NCBI GenBank assembly: GCA_017505535.1
Contig: JAFVPD010000010.1
Span: forward strand, 1-33,987
Source of the DNA: Muribaculaceae bacterium
Lineage (GTDB): Bacteria > Bacteroidota > Bacteroidia > Bacteroidales > Muribaculaceae
DNA length: 33,987 nt
Direction of reading: 5' to 3'
The translations under genes were made by a program, and so were the position numbers. Numbering within the stretch: the first letter of the stretch is position 1; every line of letters starts with the position of its first letter. The notes under the pieces were generated by a model, which was not told where the DNA came from, ran no database searches, and worked only from the letters and a program-made list of their open reading frames with translations. Below are positions 26,763 to 33,980 of this stretch, in pieces.

Positions 26763-26900
26763 TCAACTCAAGGGCATGCTTTGTAGAATTTTGATAAATT
26801 CAAAGGCATCGTTAGGGAGATTATACTTAAGCTCTTCGTTGTCACGCAACTCCATCAAAAGCCGTCCCAGAAGGTTTGGACCAACCCATTCGTTGCCCCA
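26763..26900 (-). pseudogene. C-terminal remnant of a NADAR-family gene
   Basis: A 45-codon open stretch, closed upstream by an in-frame TAA, encodes GNEWVGPNLLGRLLMELRDN followed by a helix and stop. It aligns with the C-terminus of the intact NADAR protein at 29442-30164: G-x-N-(L/V)-LG-(R/K)-LL-x2-LRDN, then L-x-Y-x-LP-(N/D)-D. The rest of the domain is missing, and no start codon fits a stable protein, so this is a truncated copy lying directly after the cluster (22 bases after the 26923 gene). Confidence 0.7.
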
Positions 26901-26922
26901 TTACTGAAAGATGTATAATGGA

Positions 26923-27672
26923 TTATTTGTCTAATTGGGCTAAAATTTCTCGGATATCATTATCAATCTCAGTAAATTCAACTATGTAAGGATTTATGTT
27001 GACTCTATCAAACAAAATATCAGAGCCTAAGTGAGTTATTTTTTGGGCTAAAGTGGGGTTTGTCAACACAAGACGGTTATAGTTGAACTGCTCTTTGAGA
27101 AGAAGTTTTTGCGTTAGCATGTAAATATATTGCTCGTCTGAGAGTTCAACCCTAAAATGAATAGGCTCAAGAGTCTTTTTTGTGTTGGAATCATAAGGAA
27201 TTAGTGAGAAGGAATAAAGGTGAAAGTGCGAATCAAAGTTAACCTCTTCGAGGGTGATGTCAAGACCACAAATTTTGTGTTCAAATAGGTTGTCAAGTTC
27301 GCTGTTTTCCCCCGTAATTTCGCTTAAAGGCATATCCTTGCAAAGTTCAAGAATGTTTGTGCCATAAGGTATCTTTTCGGAGTCTTCAACACCTTTGTTG
27401 TAAATGTCAATTAATGAGCGGCTGACAAATTCAACTTCTTCATCGGTAAATGAAACAAAACATGACGTCCAGCAATCGGTTTCTCCTGCAAATGTAGTGT
27501 CATATCCCGAAATGATGTAATATTTCTGTCGCTGTTTATTGGCAAGAAATTTTCTTGCAGTTTCGGAGTGCTTATTCAATTCACGCTTTATGAATCCGGT
27601 GGCAAGGGTTTCTTCGGCAGTGATGTCAAAAGAATTGGTTTCCAGTGTAAAAGCGTTAAAACGAGTTTTCAT
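26923..27672 (-). CDS. Unrecognised 249-residue protein of the NADAR-HD cluster (paralogue B)
   Basis: No known family is recognised. The protein appears soluble, without signal peptide or membrane segments, and is moderately acidic. The middle has GYDTTFAGETDCWTSCF and VSFTDEEVEFVS (about 56-84), and the C-terminal third has strands leading to LSDEQYIYML (177-186), FNYNRLVL, and a final NPYIVEFTEI...REIL. The C-terminal third resembles that of the 192-residue protein encoded at 28853-29431 in the order and spacing of these segments, so the two are probably distant paralogues. A good promoter lies in the 108-base gap before it. It is followed by the NADAR remnant. Confidence 0.75.
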   Translation of the reverse strand: MKTRFNAFTLETNSFDITAEETLATGFIKRELNKHSETARKFLANKQRQKYYIISGYDTTFAGETDCWTSCFVSFTDEEVEFVSRSLIDIYNKGVEDSEKIPYGTNILELCKDMPLSEITGENSELDNLFEHKICGLDITLEEVNFDSHFHLYSFSLIPYDSNTKKTLEPIHFRVELSDEQYIYMLTQKLLLKEQFNYNRLVLTNPTLAQKITHLGSDILFDRVNINPYIVEFTEIDNDIREILAQLDK

Positions 27673-27710
27673 AATAAAAACTTTTTATGTTGTATTATAT
27701 AATAGTTCCC

Positions 27711-27741
27711 CAAATTAAGCAAAATGTGATTTGTGGGCAAA
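27711..27741 (-). promoter_or_regulatory. Promoter inside the NADAR-HD cluster
   Basis: On the minus strand TTTG (27741-27738), a 19-base spacer and TTAATTTG (27718-27711) match the consensus with one mismatch. Transcription would start ~32 bases before the ATG at 27672, so this last gene can be expressed apart from the others. Confidence 0.55.
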
Positions 27742-27780
27742 TATTGGGAGGAGAAACAATACTTTGCCTGGCGTAATGGA

Positions 27781-28791
27781 TTATTCCCATTTGAGGTAAT
27801 CAACAAATTGGCTAAATGGTATTTCGTTGTTCAGCAGATTAAAATATATGGTTGATGCAAAGCAATATTTGAGAGGTGTAATACAAGAACGGCTTTCCCT
27901 AAAGTGCAAAAAGTTGACATCGAGTTGAGCTCCTCTATTTATGAATCGGCATCGATCAAGGGCATCAGCGTCTTTAAGTATGTGGAGGGTTGTCATCGCA
28001 TCGTCGGAAATGTGGCGAGAGATTCTGGCGCAGTGGAATGTTGCTACATCAGCGATACATTGCCGTTCTTCGGGGGTGATTTTGTATTTGTCGAAAAGCG
28101 GTTGAAGCGAAAGAAGGTGCATTTTCACTGAATTTGCTCCATGCTCTCTATCTGCTGCGTCGTTTTTGCGGCCGAGGTCGTGTATGTATGCTCCGAAGAA
28201 GGCGAGTAACCCGAGTCGAGGCTGGTTAATCTTATGAGCAATCAATGCTGAGGCAATCATTACACGATAGAGATGGCTATAGCCATGCATGGGGTTGAAT
28301 TGTCGGCGAGCAAACATTTCGCGACGGAGGTTGAAGTCTGATGTATCAACACCGATAAATTCAAGGGCCGACGTTATGCGTTGATAGAGGGTAAAGCGAC
28401 AAAGGGTGTGTGGGTCGCGGTGCCCTTCAAAATATTTGTCAAGTATTTTGCCGAATAGATTGTCGGAATCAGTAGCGATGGAATCAAAGAGTGTCATGGA
28501 CGATTTGAGCTTGGTGGCTCCGACTCTCCCCAGGATTTTTATTGCCGATTGCTCTGCTGAATCAAGCAATTCGCGGCAGTGACGGAGAAGATTTGAACCG
28601 CATAATTCATCGTTGAGGTAGTCAATGGCTTGGGATTTGCGGTAGATACCGTAGGCAACCGAGTTGCCTGAGAAGCCGAGTCCTCCAGGTTGAGGCAGCA
28701 TGTACCATGTGTGCCATTTGCAATCGCTAATGGTTTTACACGAAGGAAGATTGTTGTTTACTGCTGTTTTCAGCTTATTAATGTCGGTCAT
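27781..28791 (-). CDS. HD-domain phosphohydrolase of the NADAR cluster
   Basis: A 336-residue cytoplasmic protein. Residues 160-285 form an HD domain: HGYSHLYRV (H169, H173), the HD pair in AYIHDLGRKND (H204-D205), further histidines in REHG (H217) and TFHC (H253), and the last Asp in LKDADALDR (D274). HD proteins use metal to cleave phosphoester bonds of nucleotides, cyclic nucleotides or nucleic acids. The N-terminal 150 residues (WHTWYMLPQPGGLGFSG and a helical region) match nothing I recognise. The substrate cannot be told from sequence. The gene follows the 192-residue protein by 61 bases on the same strand and probably acts with the NADAR protein. Confidence 0.82.
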   Translation of the reverse strand: MTDINKLKTAVNNNLPSCKTISDCKWHTWYMLPQPGGLGFSGNSVAYGIYRKSQAIDYLNDELCGSNLLRHCRELLDSAEQSAIKILGRVGATKLKSSMTLFDSIATDSDNLFGKILDKYFEGHRDPHTLCRFTLYQRITSALEFIGVDTSDFNLRREMFARRQFNPMHGYSHLYRVMIASALIAHKINQPRLGLLAFFGAYIHDLGRKNDAADREHGANSVKMHLLSLQPLFDKYKITPEERQCIADVATFHCARISRHISDDAMTTLHILKDADALDRCRFINRGAQLDVNFLHFRESRSCITPLKYCFASTIYFNLLNNEIPFSQFVDYLKWE

Positions 28792-28852
28792 AGAACGTGA
28801 GAATTAAATAATAATAATTGGGTAAGAGGAGAGAGGTTTTTGTTGATAAAGA

Positions 28853-29431
28853 TCAGACGATGCCTTTTAAAATTTCATCTGTTTCAGCCAGAATTTGTGT
28901 GTCCTCAATGGCAAAAGAGGGGATGACGAGGGCTGGAGTTGTGGGGTTGCAATAGATGCGCTCGGAAAGCCACTGACGAATATAGTAGTATAGTTGCTTG
29001 TCGGAGAAAATCAGGGAGTCAAAACCTGTTTTGCCCACATTAATGCGCCATTTCAGTAGTTTGACATATTGCTCATGGCTGAGAATAACTAGACACGGAG
29101 TAATGCTTGGCGCTTGGTTGATGCCATCGGGAAAGTCGGCAATGGTGAATGTGCAAGGGTAGTACGGCGTTTCGGTGTCAATGTCGCTGAGGTATGAGTA
29201 TTCGATACCGGTGTCAAAGTAACGGAATTTTTTACTGATTTCAATGTCAAAGTCTTCGGAGCCTTCGGCCTTGATGCGTTTAATTTCAGCCAAGTCCTTG
29301 GGGGAAATGGCGATGTATGTAGAGAATTTGCCCGAATATTCGTGCTCGTAGGTTACTTCGCGCACGATAGATTGTGATTTACTGTTAATCAGAGAGTCGA
29401 TTTTGTCTGAAATTTGAGATGTAATTTCCAT
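28853..29431 (-). CDS. Unrecognised 192-residue protein of the NADAR-HD cluster (paralogue A)
   Basis: Not a family I know. It is a soluble acidic protein. The N-terminal part (1-60) has a helical start and a strand-rich EHEYSGKFSTYIAIS; the centre is acidic and aromatic (GIEYSYLSDIDTETPYYPCTF); the C-terminus contains LSHEQYVKLLKWR (117-129), FDSLIFSD and NPTTPALVIPSFAIEDTQIL. The LS-x-EQY segment, the following F-x-L motif and the NP ending line up with the 249-residue protein at 26923-27672. It begins 10 bases after the NADAR stop, so the two are almost certainly translated from one mRNA, which suggests a partner or target-specificity role. Confidence 0.75.
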   Translation of the reverse strand: MEITSQISDKIDSLINSKSQSIVREVTYEHEYSGKFSTYIAISPKDLAEIKRIKAEGSEDFDIEISKKFRYFDTGIEYSYLSDIDTETPYYPCTFTIADFPDGINQAPSITPCLVILSHEQYVKLLKWRINVGKTGFDSLIFSDKQLYYYIRQWLSERIYCNPTTPALVIPSFAIEDTQILAETDEILKGIV

Positions 29432-29441
29432 AATAAAAAGA

Positions 29442-30164
29442 TTAAATAGTTGTAATTATTTTATTTCCAAATAGATGCATATCATCAGGGAGGCTGTAGT
29501 CAAGTACTCCGCCGTTGTCGCGCAGTTGCTTGAGGAGTTTTCCGAGGACATTGCAGCCCAGATAATATTTTTTGCCGTCCAGTTCAATGAGTCTTGCGCC
29601 CCAAAAGAGATTAGAGGCATAGTTTGTGCCTGTGGCGTCTTCGACAGGCAGATTGTCGCCACACGCCATCAAATCATTGCGAAAGAGTGCATTGTCGCGA
29701 TACTTGAGCATCAGACAATACTTCATCCACTCAACCTGAATTTGCTTCCAGTCGGCACGTTCCAGCCCGCGGAATTTGGCTTTATACTCCATCTTCTTGC
29801 GAGCGTCCACGCGACAGCCTTGGAATAGATGTTCTTTGAGCCAAAAGTGAGCCTCGCTGCTATCCATTCGTGCCATGATATACAGTATTTCCAGCTGACG
29901 GAATTCAAAATCGCCGTAGTGGATAAGGTTGGCAGTATCGCCTCGGGGTACTAACGCCATGTTATCAAGTTGATAGAATGGAGTGCCCTGTTTGGTGATA
30001 AATGGAATGCATTGCTCGGCCGGATAGAGTCCCATTTTCTGCACCACCCAAAAATCGTCCTCGCTAAGAGGAATCAGCGCATCAACATCGGCAACAACCT
30101 TTGCCAATGCTTCTCTCACCAGAGTATCATGCAAACATTCGCGTGTGTATTGTAGTTTGTCCAT
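29442..30164 (-). CDS. NADAR (YbiA-like) family protein
   Basis: The C-terminal 120 residues carry the NADAR signature in order: a helix with RADWKQIQVEWMKYCLML (136-153) and K154, ACGDNLPVED (167-176), FWGARLI (187-193), and GCNVLGKLLKQLRDN (203-217). The N-terminal ~90 residues contain FWVVQKMGLYP, FITKQGTPFYQLDN and YGDFEFRQLE, which may be a diverged first part of the domain or an extension. NADAR proteins act on ADP-ribose-type substrates; some reverse ADP-ribosylation of guanine and serve as antitoxins, and E. coli YbiA acts in riboflavin-intermediate processing. No DarT-like toxin is visible beside it. It is the first gene of the cluster, with a ~150-base leader and a TGTACA dyad at the promoter. 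Confidence 0.78.
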   Translation of the reverse strand: MDKLQYTRECLHDTLVREALAKVVADVDALIPLSEDDFWVVQKMGLYPAEQCIPFITKQGTPFYQLDNMALVPRGDTANLIHYGDFEFRQLEILYIMARMDSSEAHFWLKEHLFQGCRVDARKKMEYKAKFRGLERADWKQIQVEWMKYCLMLKYRDNALFRNDLMACGDNLPVEDATGTNYASNLFWGARLIELDGKKYYLGCNVLGKLLKQLRDNGGVLDYSLPDDMHLFGNKIITTI

Positions 30165-30323
30165 ATTTTTGATTGAGCTTTTTAGTCGTGAGATCGCACC
30201 GATGTAGTGTCACTCCGGCGATATGCGAGCAATTGTATATTGAGTAGGATTAATAAATGATTGAGGTAAAAAGGTGACTTATCAGGTCGGACGTTGAAGT
30301 TGTGTTTCGTTAATGTTGTAGTA

Positions 30324-30369
30324 CAAAGATACGAAAAAAAATCCATTTTTGGAGTGTACAAACTGTACA
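30324..30369 (-). promoter_or_regulatory. Promoter of the NADAR cluster with TGTACA dyad
   Basis: The minus strand has a perfect -7 box TATCTTTG (30331-30324). A 15-base element TGTACA-N3-TGTACA (30355-30369), made of two palindromes, covers the region where a -33 box and upstream sites would be, suggesting an operator. A ~150-base leader follows to the ATG at 30164; the only open frame in it looks spurious. The rest of 30165-30460 holds no gene. Confidence 0.55.
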
Positions 30370-30460
30370 ATTTAACTCCGTGTGTGAAAATTGTTTGGAA
30401 TGGTTTTATTGGAGAATTATTTTTTTGTGTATAGCTGTGAGGGGAAAATGGCCGAGTCGT

Positions 30461-30506
30461 AATAAAACACGAGCGGGATAAACAACGATTATCGAGTTTA
30501 TCCCGC
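30461..30506 (-). terminator. Terminator of the DUF2795 gene
   Basis: An 11-bp perfect stem GCGGGATAAAC/GTTTATCCCGC (30473-30483 with 30496-30506). On the minus strand it is followed by TCGTGTTTTATT, a moderate U tract. Confidence 0.85.
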
Positions 30507-30539
30507 CGGTATCTAATTGTGAAATTAGGTCAACCTTGT

Positions 30540-30761
30540 TTAGTATTCGTCTTCGTTGAAGAAGAAGTCCTCTTTAGAAGGGTAGTCGGGCCAAATGTCT
30601 TCGATTGTTTCGTAGATATCGCCTTCGTCTTCCATCTCTTGGAGGTTTTCAATAACTTCAAGCGGAGCGCCTGAGCGCATTGCATAGTCAATGAGCTCTT
30701 CTTTGGTTGCGGGCCAGGGTGCATCTTCAAGTTTTGATGCCAATTCCAATGTCCAATACAT
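30540..30761 (-). CDS. DUF2795-family small acidic protein
   Basis: A 73-residue, strongly acidic protein that closely resembles the conserved Bacteroidetes DUF2795 protein (MYWTLELASKLEDAPWP, then ELIDYAMRSGAPLEVIENLQ and IWPDYPSKEDFFFNEDEY, in parts). Function is unknown. It is monocistronic: a consensus promoter lies upstream, inside the end of the adenosyltransferase gene, and a strong hairpin lies downstream. The good expression signals for so short a gene argue that it is real. Confidence 0.92.
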   Translation of the reverse strand: MYWTLELASKLEDAPWPATKEELIDYAMRSGAPLEVIENLQEMEDEGDIYETIEDIWPDYPSKEDFFFNEDEY

Positions 30762-30804
30762 AGTATTTATTATTGTGTTAAATTGTTATTACAGAAAATT
30801 TCCG

Positions 30805-30835
30805 CAAAAGTAGTAATTTCCCGATAACTAACAAT
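30805..30835 (-). promoter_or_regulatory. Promoter of the DUF2795 gene
   Basis: On the minus strand ATTG (30835-30832), exactly 19 bases, and TACTTTTG (30812-30805), a perfect -7 box. The -33 element overlaps the last codons of the adenosyltransferase gene. Confidence 0.68.
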
Positions 30836-31391
30836 CTTTATTCCAAAATATTTCTGCAATATTGTTATTTATATTGCATAATCGTGCAAAAACAAATAAA
30901 AAATCGCTCAGACGGTTGATAAATTTCATCACTTCAGGGTCAACATAGGTTGTCTCGGCGAGGTCGATGATGCGACGCTCGGCCTGGCGGCATGATGTGC
31001 GACACACGTGGGCAATGGCGGCTGATTGGCAACCTCCGGGGAGCACAAAGTTGCGCAAAGGGGGCAACGACGAGTCGATTTTGTCGATGGCTTGTTCGAG
31101 TCGGGTGATGTCGATGGCCGACAATCCGCGTGCCGAGGTCGTGTCTCCATTGGGGTTGTCGGTGGCGAGGTAGGCTCCGATGTTAAACAGCTTGTTTTGA
31201 ACGAAATTCAGTTCATTGCGCCATTCCGAATCAACGTCGGGTTGGGTTGCGAGCAGTCCCAATTGCGAATTGAGTTCATCGATAGAGCCGTATGATTCAA
31301 TGCGAACAGAGTTTTTCTTTACTCTTTGCCCGCCCACGAGCGATGTTGTGCCATTGTCGCCGGTGCATGTAAAGATGATGCTTTTTTTCAT
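30828..31391 (-). CDS. PduO-type cob(I)alamin adenosyltransferase
   Basis: The enzyme moves the adenosyl group of ATP to cob(I)alamin, forming coenzyme B12. The 187-residue protein has the full PduO/MMAB signature: TGDNGTTSLVGG (10-21) with RVKKNSVRIESYGSIDELNS (23-42), LPGG (117-120), CRTSCRQAERR (130-140) and the C-terminal RLSDFLFVFAR (160-170), where Arg and Asp contact ATP and cobalamin. It starts 26 bases after the LOG-family gene and is probably the last gene of the rsmF-LOG-ATR transcript. Confidence 0.95.
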   Translation of the reverse strand: MKKSIIFTCTGDNGTTSLVGGQRVKKNSVRIESYGSIDELNSQLGLLATQPDVDSEWRNELNFVQNKLFNIGAYLATDNPNGDTTSARGLSAIDITRLEQAIDKIDSSLPPLRNFVLPGGCQSAAIAHVCRTSCRQAERRIIDLAETTYVDPEVMKFINRLSDFLFVFARLCNINNNIAEIFWNKDC

Positions 31392-31417
31392 GCGTGAGAT
31401 TATTTATCGTGAAATGG

Positions 31418-31966
31418 TTATTCTGTTGGAGGGAGAAGGGTTTCAAGTAGTTGGCAACATTCTTGGGCATTGGCAACTACTTTGAGTCGGCTCATGTTTT
31501 GAGTTGAGAGTAGATTTTGCTCAATCATGAGGTTGAGTTGTGATAATATGGGGTCATATAGTCCGTCTTCGTTGACGAGGATAATGGTTTTATGGGTGTC
31601 ACCGGCAAAGGTGAGGAATGAGAAGGTCGATATCAGTTCGTCGAGAGTTCCATAACCTCCGGCAAGCACCACAAACACGTCGCCAAGCAGAATGAGTTTG
31701 GCCTTGCGGTCGTTGAGGTCAAAGGCGAGCACTTCTTCATCGTTCAGGCTCAGAGCCATGGCTTTTTCCTTGACCGGAACGACTCCTACGATGCGTCCGC
31801 CGGCATTGGAGGCCGAGGTGGCAACGGTTTTCATTAGTCCGAGGTCCATGCCTCCATATATGAGCGAGGCATTGTGTGAGCCAATCCATTGGCCAACGAT
31901 TGATGCGGTTGAATGATATTTTTGAGGAATATCTTTGCGTGAGGAGCAATATACTGCGATTCTCAT
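31418..31966 (-). CDS. LOG-family nucleoside monophosphate phosphoribohydrolase (TIGR00730 type)
   Basis: A 182-residue Rossmann-fold protein of the LOG (lysine decarboxylase-like, misnamed) family. The start MRIAVYCSSRKD and GGMDLGLM are typical, and the catalytic AGGYGTLDEL (family PGGxGTxxE) is present at about residue 102. These enzymes split nucleoside 5'-monophosphates into base and ribose 5-phosphate, making cytokinin-type bases in plants; in gut bacteria a nucleotide-salvage or -cleaning role is likely. An alternative ATG at 31975 adds three residues. It is 18-27 bases after the methyltransferase gene. Confidence 0.92.
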   Translation of the reverse strand: MRIAVYCSSRKDIPQKYHSTASIVGQWIGSHNASLIYGGMDLGLMKTVATSASNAGGRIVGVVPVKEKAMALSLNDEEVLAFDLNDRKAKLILLGDVFVVLAGGYGTLDELISTFSFLTFAGDTHKTIILVNEDGLYDPILSQLNLMIEQNLLSTQNMSRLKVVANAQECCQLLETLLPPTE

Positions 31967-31993
31967 GAGTGACATATTGTTTGATGTGAGGGT

Positions 31994-33406
31994 TTAATGT
32001 GTTGAGCTATTGATGATTGATGGACAAGCGTCGGGGAGATGGGTTGAGAGTATGCGCCATTGTTGAGGATAGAGGTTGTTGGCGCGATTGCCGAGGTTTT
32101 TCACAAAGCCCAATGGGCGGTCGTTGTGAGTGAGTAGCACGTAGCCTCGAGGTGCATCGGCGAGCACGATCGATTCACGTCGCAGATAGGCAATGGCGGT
32201 GGGGTAGTCTATTTCATGACGAGGGAACGCATTGGGGTTGAGGGCCGGGCTCAGTGCAAGCGACTGATGAGGAATGAGATCTTTGCCCTTAATCGCAGCG
32301 AGTATAATGCCATAGTGTAGCACATCGAGGTGCTGACTCACCAATTGCAGGGCTTGGGAATGAGTGCGAGGGAATGCTGTGATAGTATCATTGTTGAGCA
32401 TATATTCCATCTCATCGCTATCGGTCAGCCAGGCTTTCACTCGCTTCATCAATGTTTCTTGTCCACGGTTTGTGCCGGAGCCTTTTGCCTTTGGCACTTT
32501 GGCCGACGAGCAGGGCGCATCGTCGCTCTTGCGCACAACTGCAACAAAGAGTCCTTCCCCACGGGTGATGTGGGGCATGAAGCGATAGCAGTGACAGGCT
32601 GTGTTCACCCCCGACGCGATGTGCCATTGCGAGGGCAAGTCGAGGTCGATGCTTTCGGCTCCCAACGATTGGCACAGGTGTTCGACTATCTCTTCGTTTT
32701 CGTGGCGATTAAACGTGCAAGTGCTGTAAATCATATATCCGCCGGGGCGAAGAGCTTCCCAAAGGCTTTCAACTATCAGACGTTGGCGCTCGGCACACTC
32801 CTTGACCAGCACGGGCGACCACTGTGCAACGGCTTCACTTTCTTTGCGCATCATTCCCTCTCCCGAGCAAGGAACATCGGCGGCAATGATGTCAAAAAAA
32901 GCGCCCAATTTGCCAAATCGTGTGGCATCACCTTTAGTGACTATGGTGGCCGTTGAGCCCCATTTCACAAGATTTTCACACAACACCGAGGCTCGGGCTG
33001 CGACATATTCGTTGGCCACCACCAACGATTTGGCCGGTAATGTGTCAATTGCCGCCGTAGTTTTTCCTCCCGGTGCGGCGCAAGCATCAAGATAACGCAA
33101 TGGGGCTGAACTCTCGGCTGTGAGCCTACTCACAATGTGGCTATATATCATCGAAGAGGCATCTTGCACATAGTATAGACCTTGGTGCATGGCGGGATCA
33201 AATGTGAATGCCTCTCTACGAGGTAGATACCACCCATTGTTGCACCATGGGACACGCTCCACCCCCTCGGGCACGCCAATATTCTTCCCGAGATTACTCC
33301 TGATAGAAGTCTCCGGCTCAGTTTCAGCAAGAGCTTCGACAAGGCCCGTTAGAGTGGGGCAGTTATAGCTCTCTATCTCGTTGATAAATTCTTGTGGAAT
33401 AGTCAT
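31994..33406 (-). CDS. RsmF/RsmB-type rRNA (cytosine-5) methyltransferase
   Basis: A 470-residue NOL1/NOP2/Sun-family enzyme. The SAM-binding motif is DACAAPGGKT (107-116), the catalytic cysteines are C180 in ADVPCSGEGM and C230 in YSTCTFNRHENEE. The C-terminal ~170 residues look like the RsmF-type extra RNA-binding/PUA-like region, ending with the GYVLLTHNDRPLGFVKNLG fold. It probably methylates a 16S rRNA cytosine; the site is not predictable here. It is the first gene of the operon with the LOG and adenosyltransferase genes. Confidence 0.93.
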   Translation of the reverse strand: MTIPQEFINEIESYNCPTLTGLVEALAETEPETSIRSNLGKNIGVPEGVERVPWCNNGWYLPRREAFTFDPAMHQGLYYVQDASSMIYSHIVSRLTAESSAPLRYLDACAAPGGKTTAAIDTLPAKSLVVANEYVAARASVLCENLVKWGSTATIVTKGDATRFGKLGAFFDIIAADVPCSGEGMMRKESEAVAQWSPVLVKECAERQRLIVESLWEALRPGGYMIYSTCTFNRHENEEIVEHLCQSLGAESIDLDLPSQWHIASGVNTACHCYRFMPHITRGEGLFVAVVRKSDDAPCSSAKVPKAKGSGTNRGQETLMKRVKAWLTDSDEMEYMLNNDTITAFPRTHSQALQLVSQHLDVLHYGIILAAIKGKDLIPHQSLALSPALNPNAFPRHEIDYPTAIAYLRRESIVLADAPRGYVLLTHNDRPLGFVKNLGNRANNLYPQQWRILSTHLPDACPSIINSSTH

Positions 33407-33422
33407 AGTTGTAGCTTTGCGA

Positions 33423-33430
33423 CAAAGGTA
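33423..33430 (-). promoter_or_regulatory. -7 element of the rsmF-LOG-ATR promoter
   Basis: TACCTTTG on the minus strand, a perfect -7 box, 16 bases before the ATG at 33406. No -33 TTTG at the expected distance. Confidence 0.5.
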
Positions 33431-33480
33431 GTCAAAAATTGTGTAAAAACGACTATTTCATATTGAAATGACTCGCAAGC

Positions 33481-33714
33481 TTAACGACCGTTGGTGGTTT
33501 CGAACTCTTTGCCGGAGTATTTGAATGGCTGGAGGTTCTGCTCTTCGCCAAACAATCCGCCGTAGGGGTAATAATCATTACGCTCCAGCACCACTCCTGC
33601 CACAGTATAGGTCAACCGGTTGTTTCCTTGATAGTCCCGCAGATAATCCGTCGCAACCTTCGCCGGAAGGATTCCCGGCAAGAGGCTTAGTAGTATCATG
33701 GCTATCACTCGCAT
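33481..33714 (-). CDS. Short RHS-repeat fragment with signal-peptide-like start
   Basis: The 77-residue product ends in the unmistakable Bacteroidetes RHS core: DYLRDYQGNNRLTY, then ERNDYYPYGGLFG and QPFKYSGKEFET. A full RHS protein continues past this point with a Tyr/Asp-rich core end and a toxic tip; here a stop follows NGR. The N-terminus MRVIAMILLSLLPGILPA is hydrophobic like a signal peptide and is not usual RHS sequence. It is either a decayed end of an RHS gene or an orphan RHS cassette with its own start. Downstream is the methyltransferase operon. Confidence 0.6.
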   Translation of the reverse strand: MRVIAMILLSLLPGILPAKVATDYLRDYQGNNRLTYTVAGVVLERNDYYPYGGLFGEEQNLQPFKYSGKEFETTNGR

Positions 33715-33842
33715 TATATCGGCGCAATTTAATCGGTTAATATTTTCGTGAGATACAATTAAAATTCAAGTAATTTATATTTTATGATGTCACGGCGAAG
33801 AGTTTTCAGGAAAATGCCGTTTGAAATCATCTGATTAAACGA

Positions 33843-33980
33843 CTATTTTTTCCGATTAAGCCATCTTTCAAGATTTTCATCCGGTTTAACGACTTGTATT
33901 TGTGAACAATATTTTTCTAGTTGCTCAATGTCAGACGGCTTGATGTTGAATAAAAGAATTTTAATATTATTCTTGACCAT
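33843..33980 (-). CDS. Small 45-residue ORF at the window edge
   Basis: An ATG at 33980 opens a 45-codon frame (MVKNNIKILLFNIKPSDIEQ..., ending LERWLNRKK) that stops at 33843. Just upstream, TAAATTTA is close to a -7 box but sits at the sequence edge and overlaps the ATG. The product has a beta-strand-like start and a helical, charged end and may be a small real protein or a fragment. It lies before the RHS fragment on the same strand, so an accessory role is conceivable. Nothing else is recognisable in 33715-33842. Confidence 0.35.
   Translation of the reverse strand: MVKNNIKILLFNIKPSDIEQLEKYCSQIQVVKPDENLERWLNRKK

Noticed and set aside
30182..30370. 62-codon minus-strand frame in the NADAR leader
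   Set aside because: It starts upstream of the predicted transcription start, spans the dyad and promoter, and has no recognisable content.
32330..32956. 208-codon plus-strand frame in the methyltransferase gene
   Set aside because: Covers the catalytic motifs of the real gene in antisense; shadow frame.
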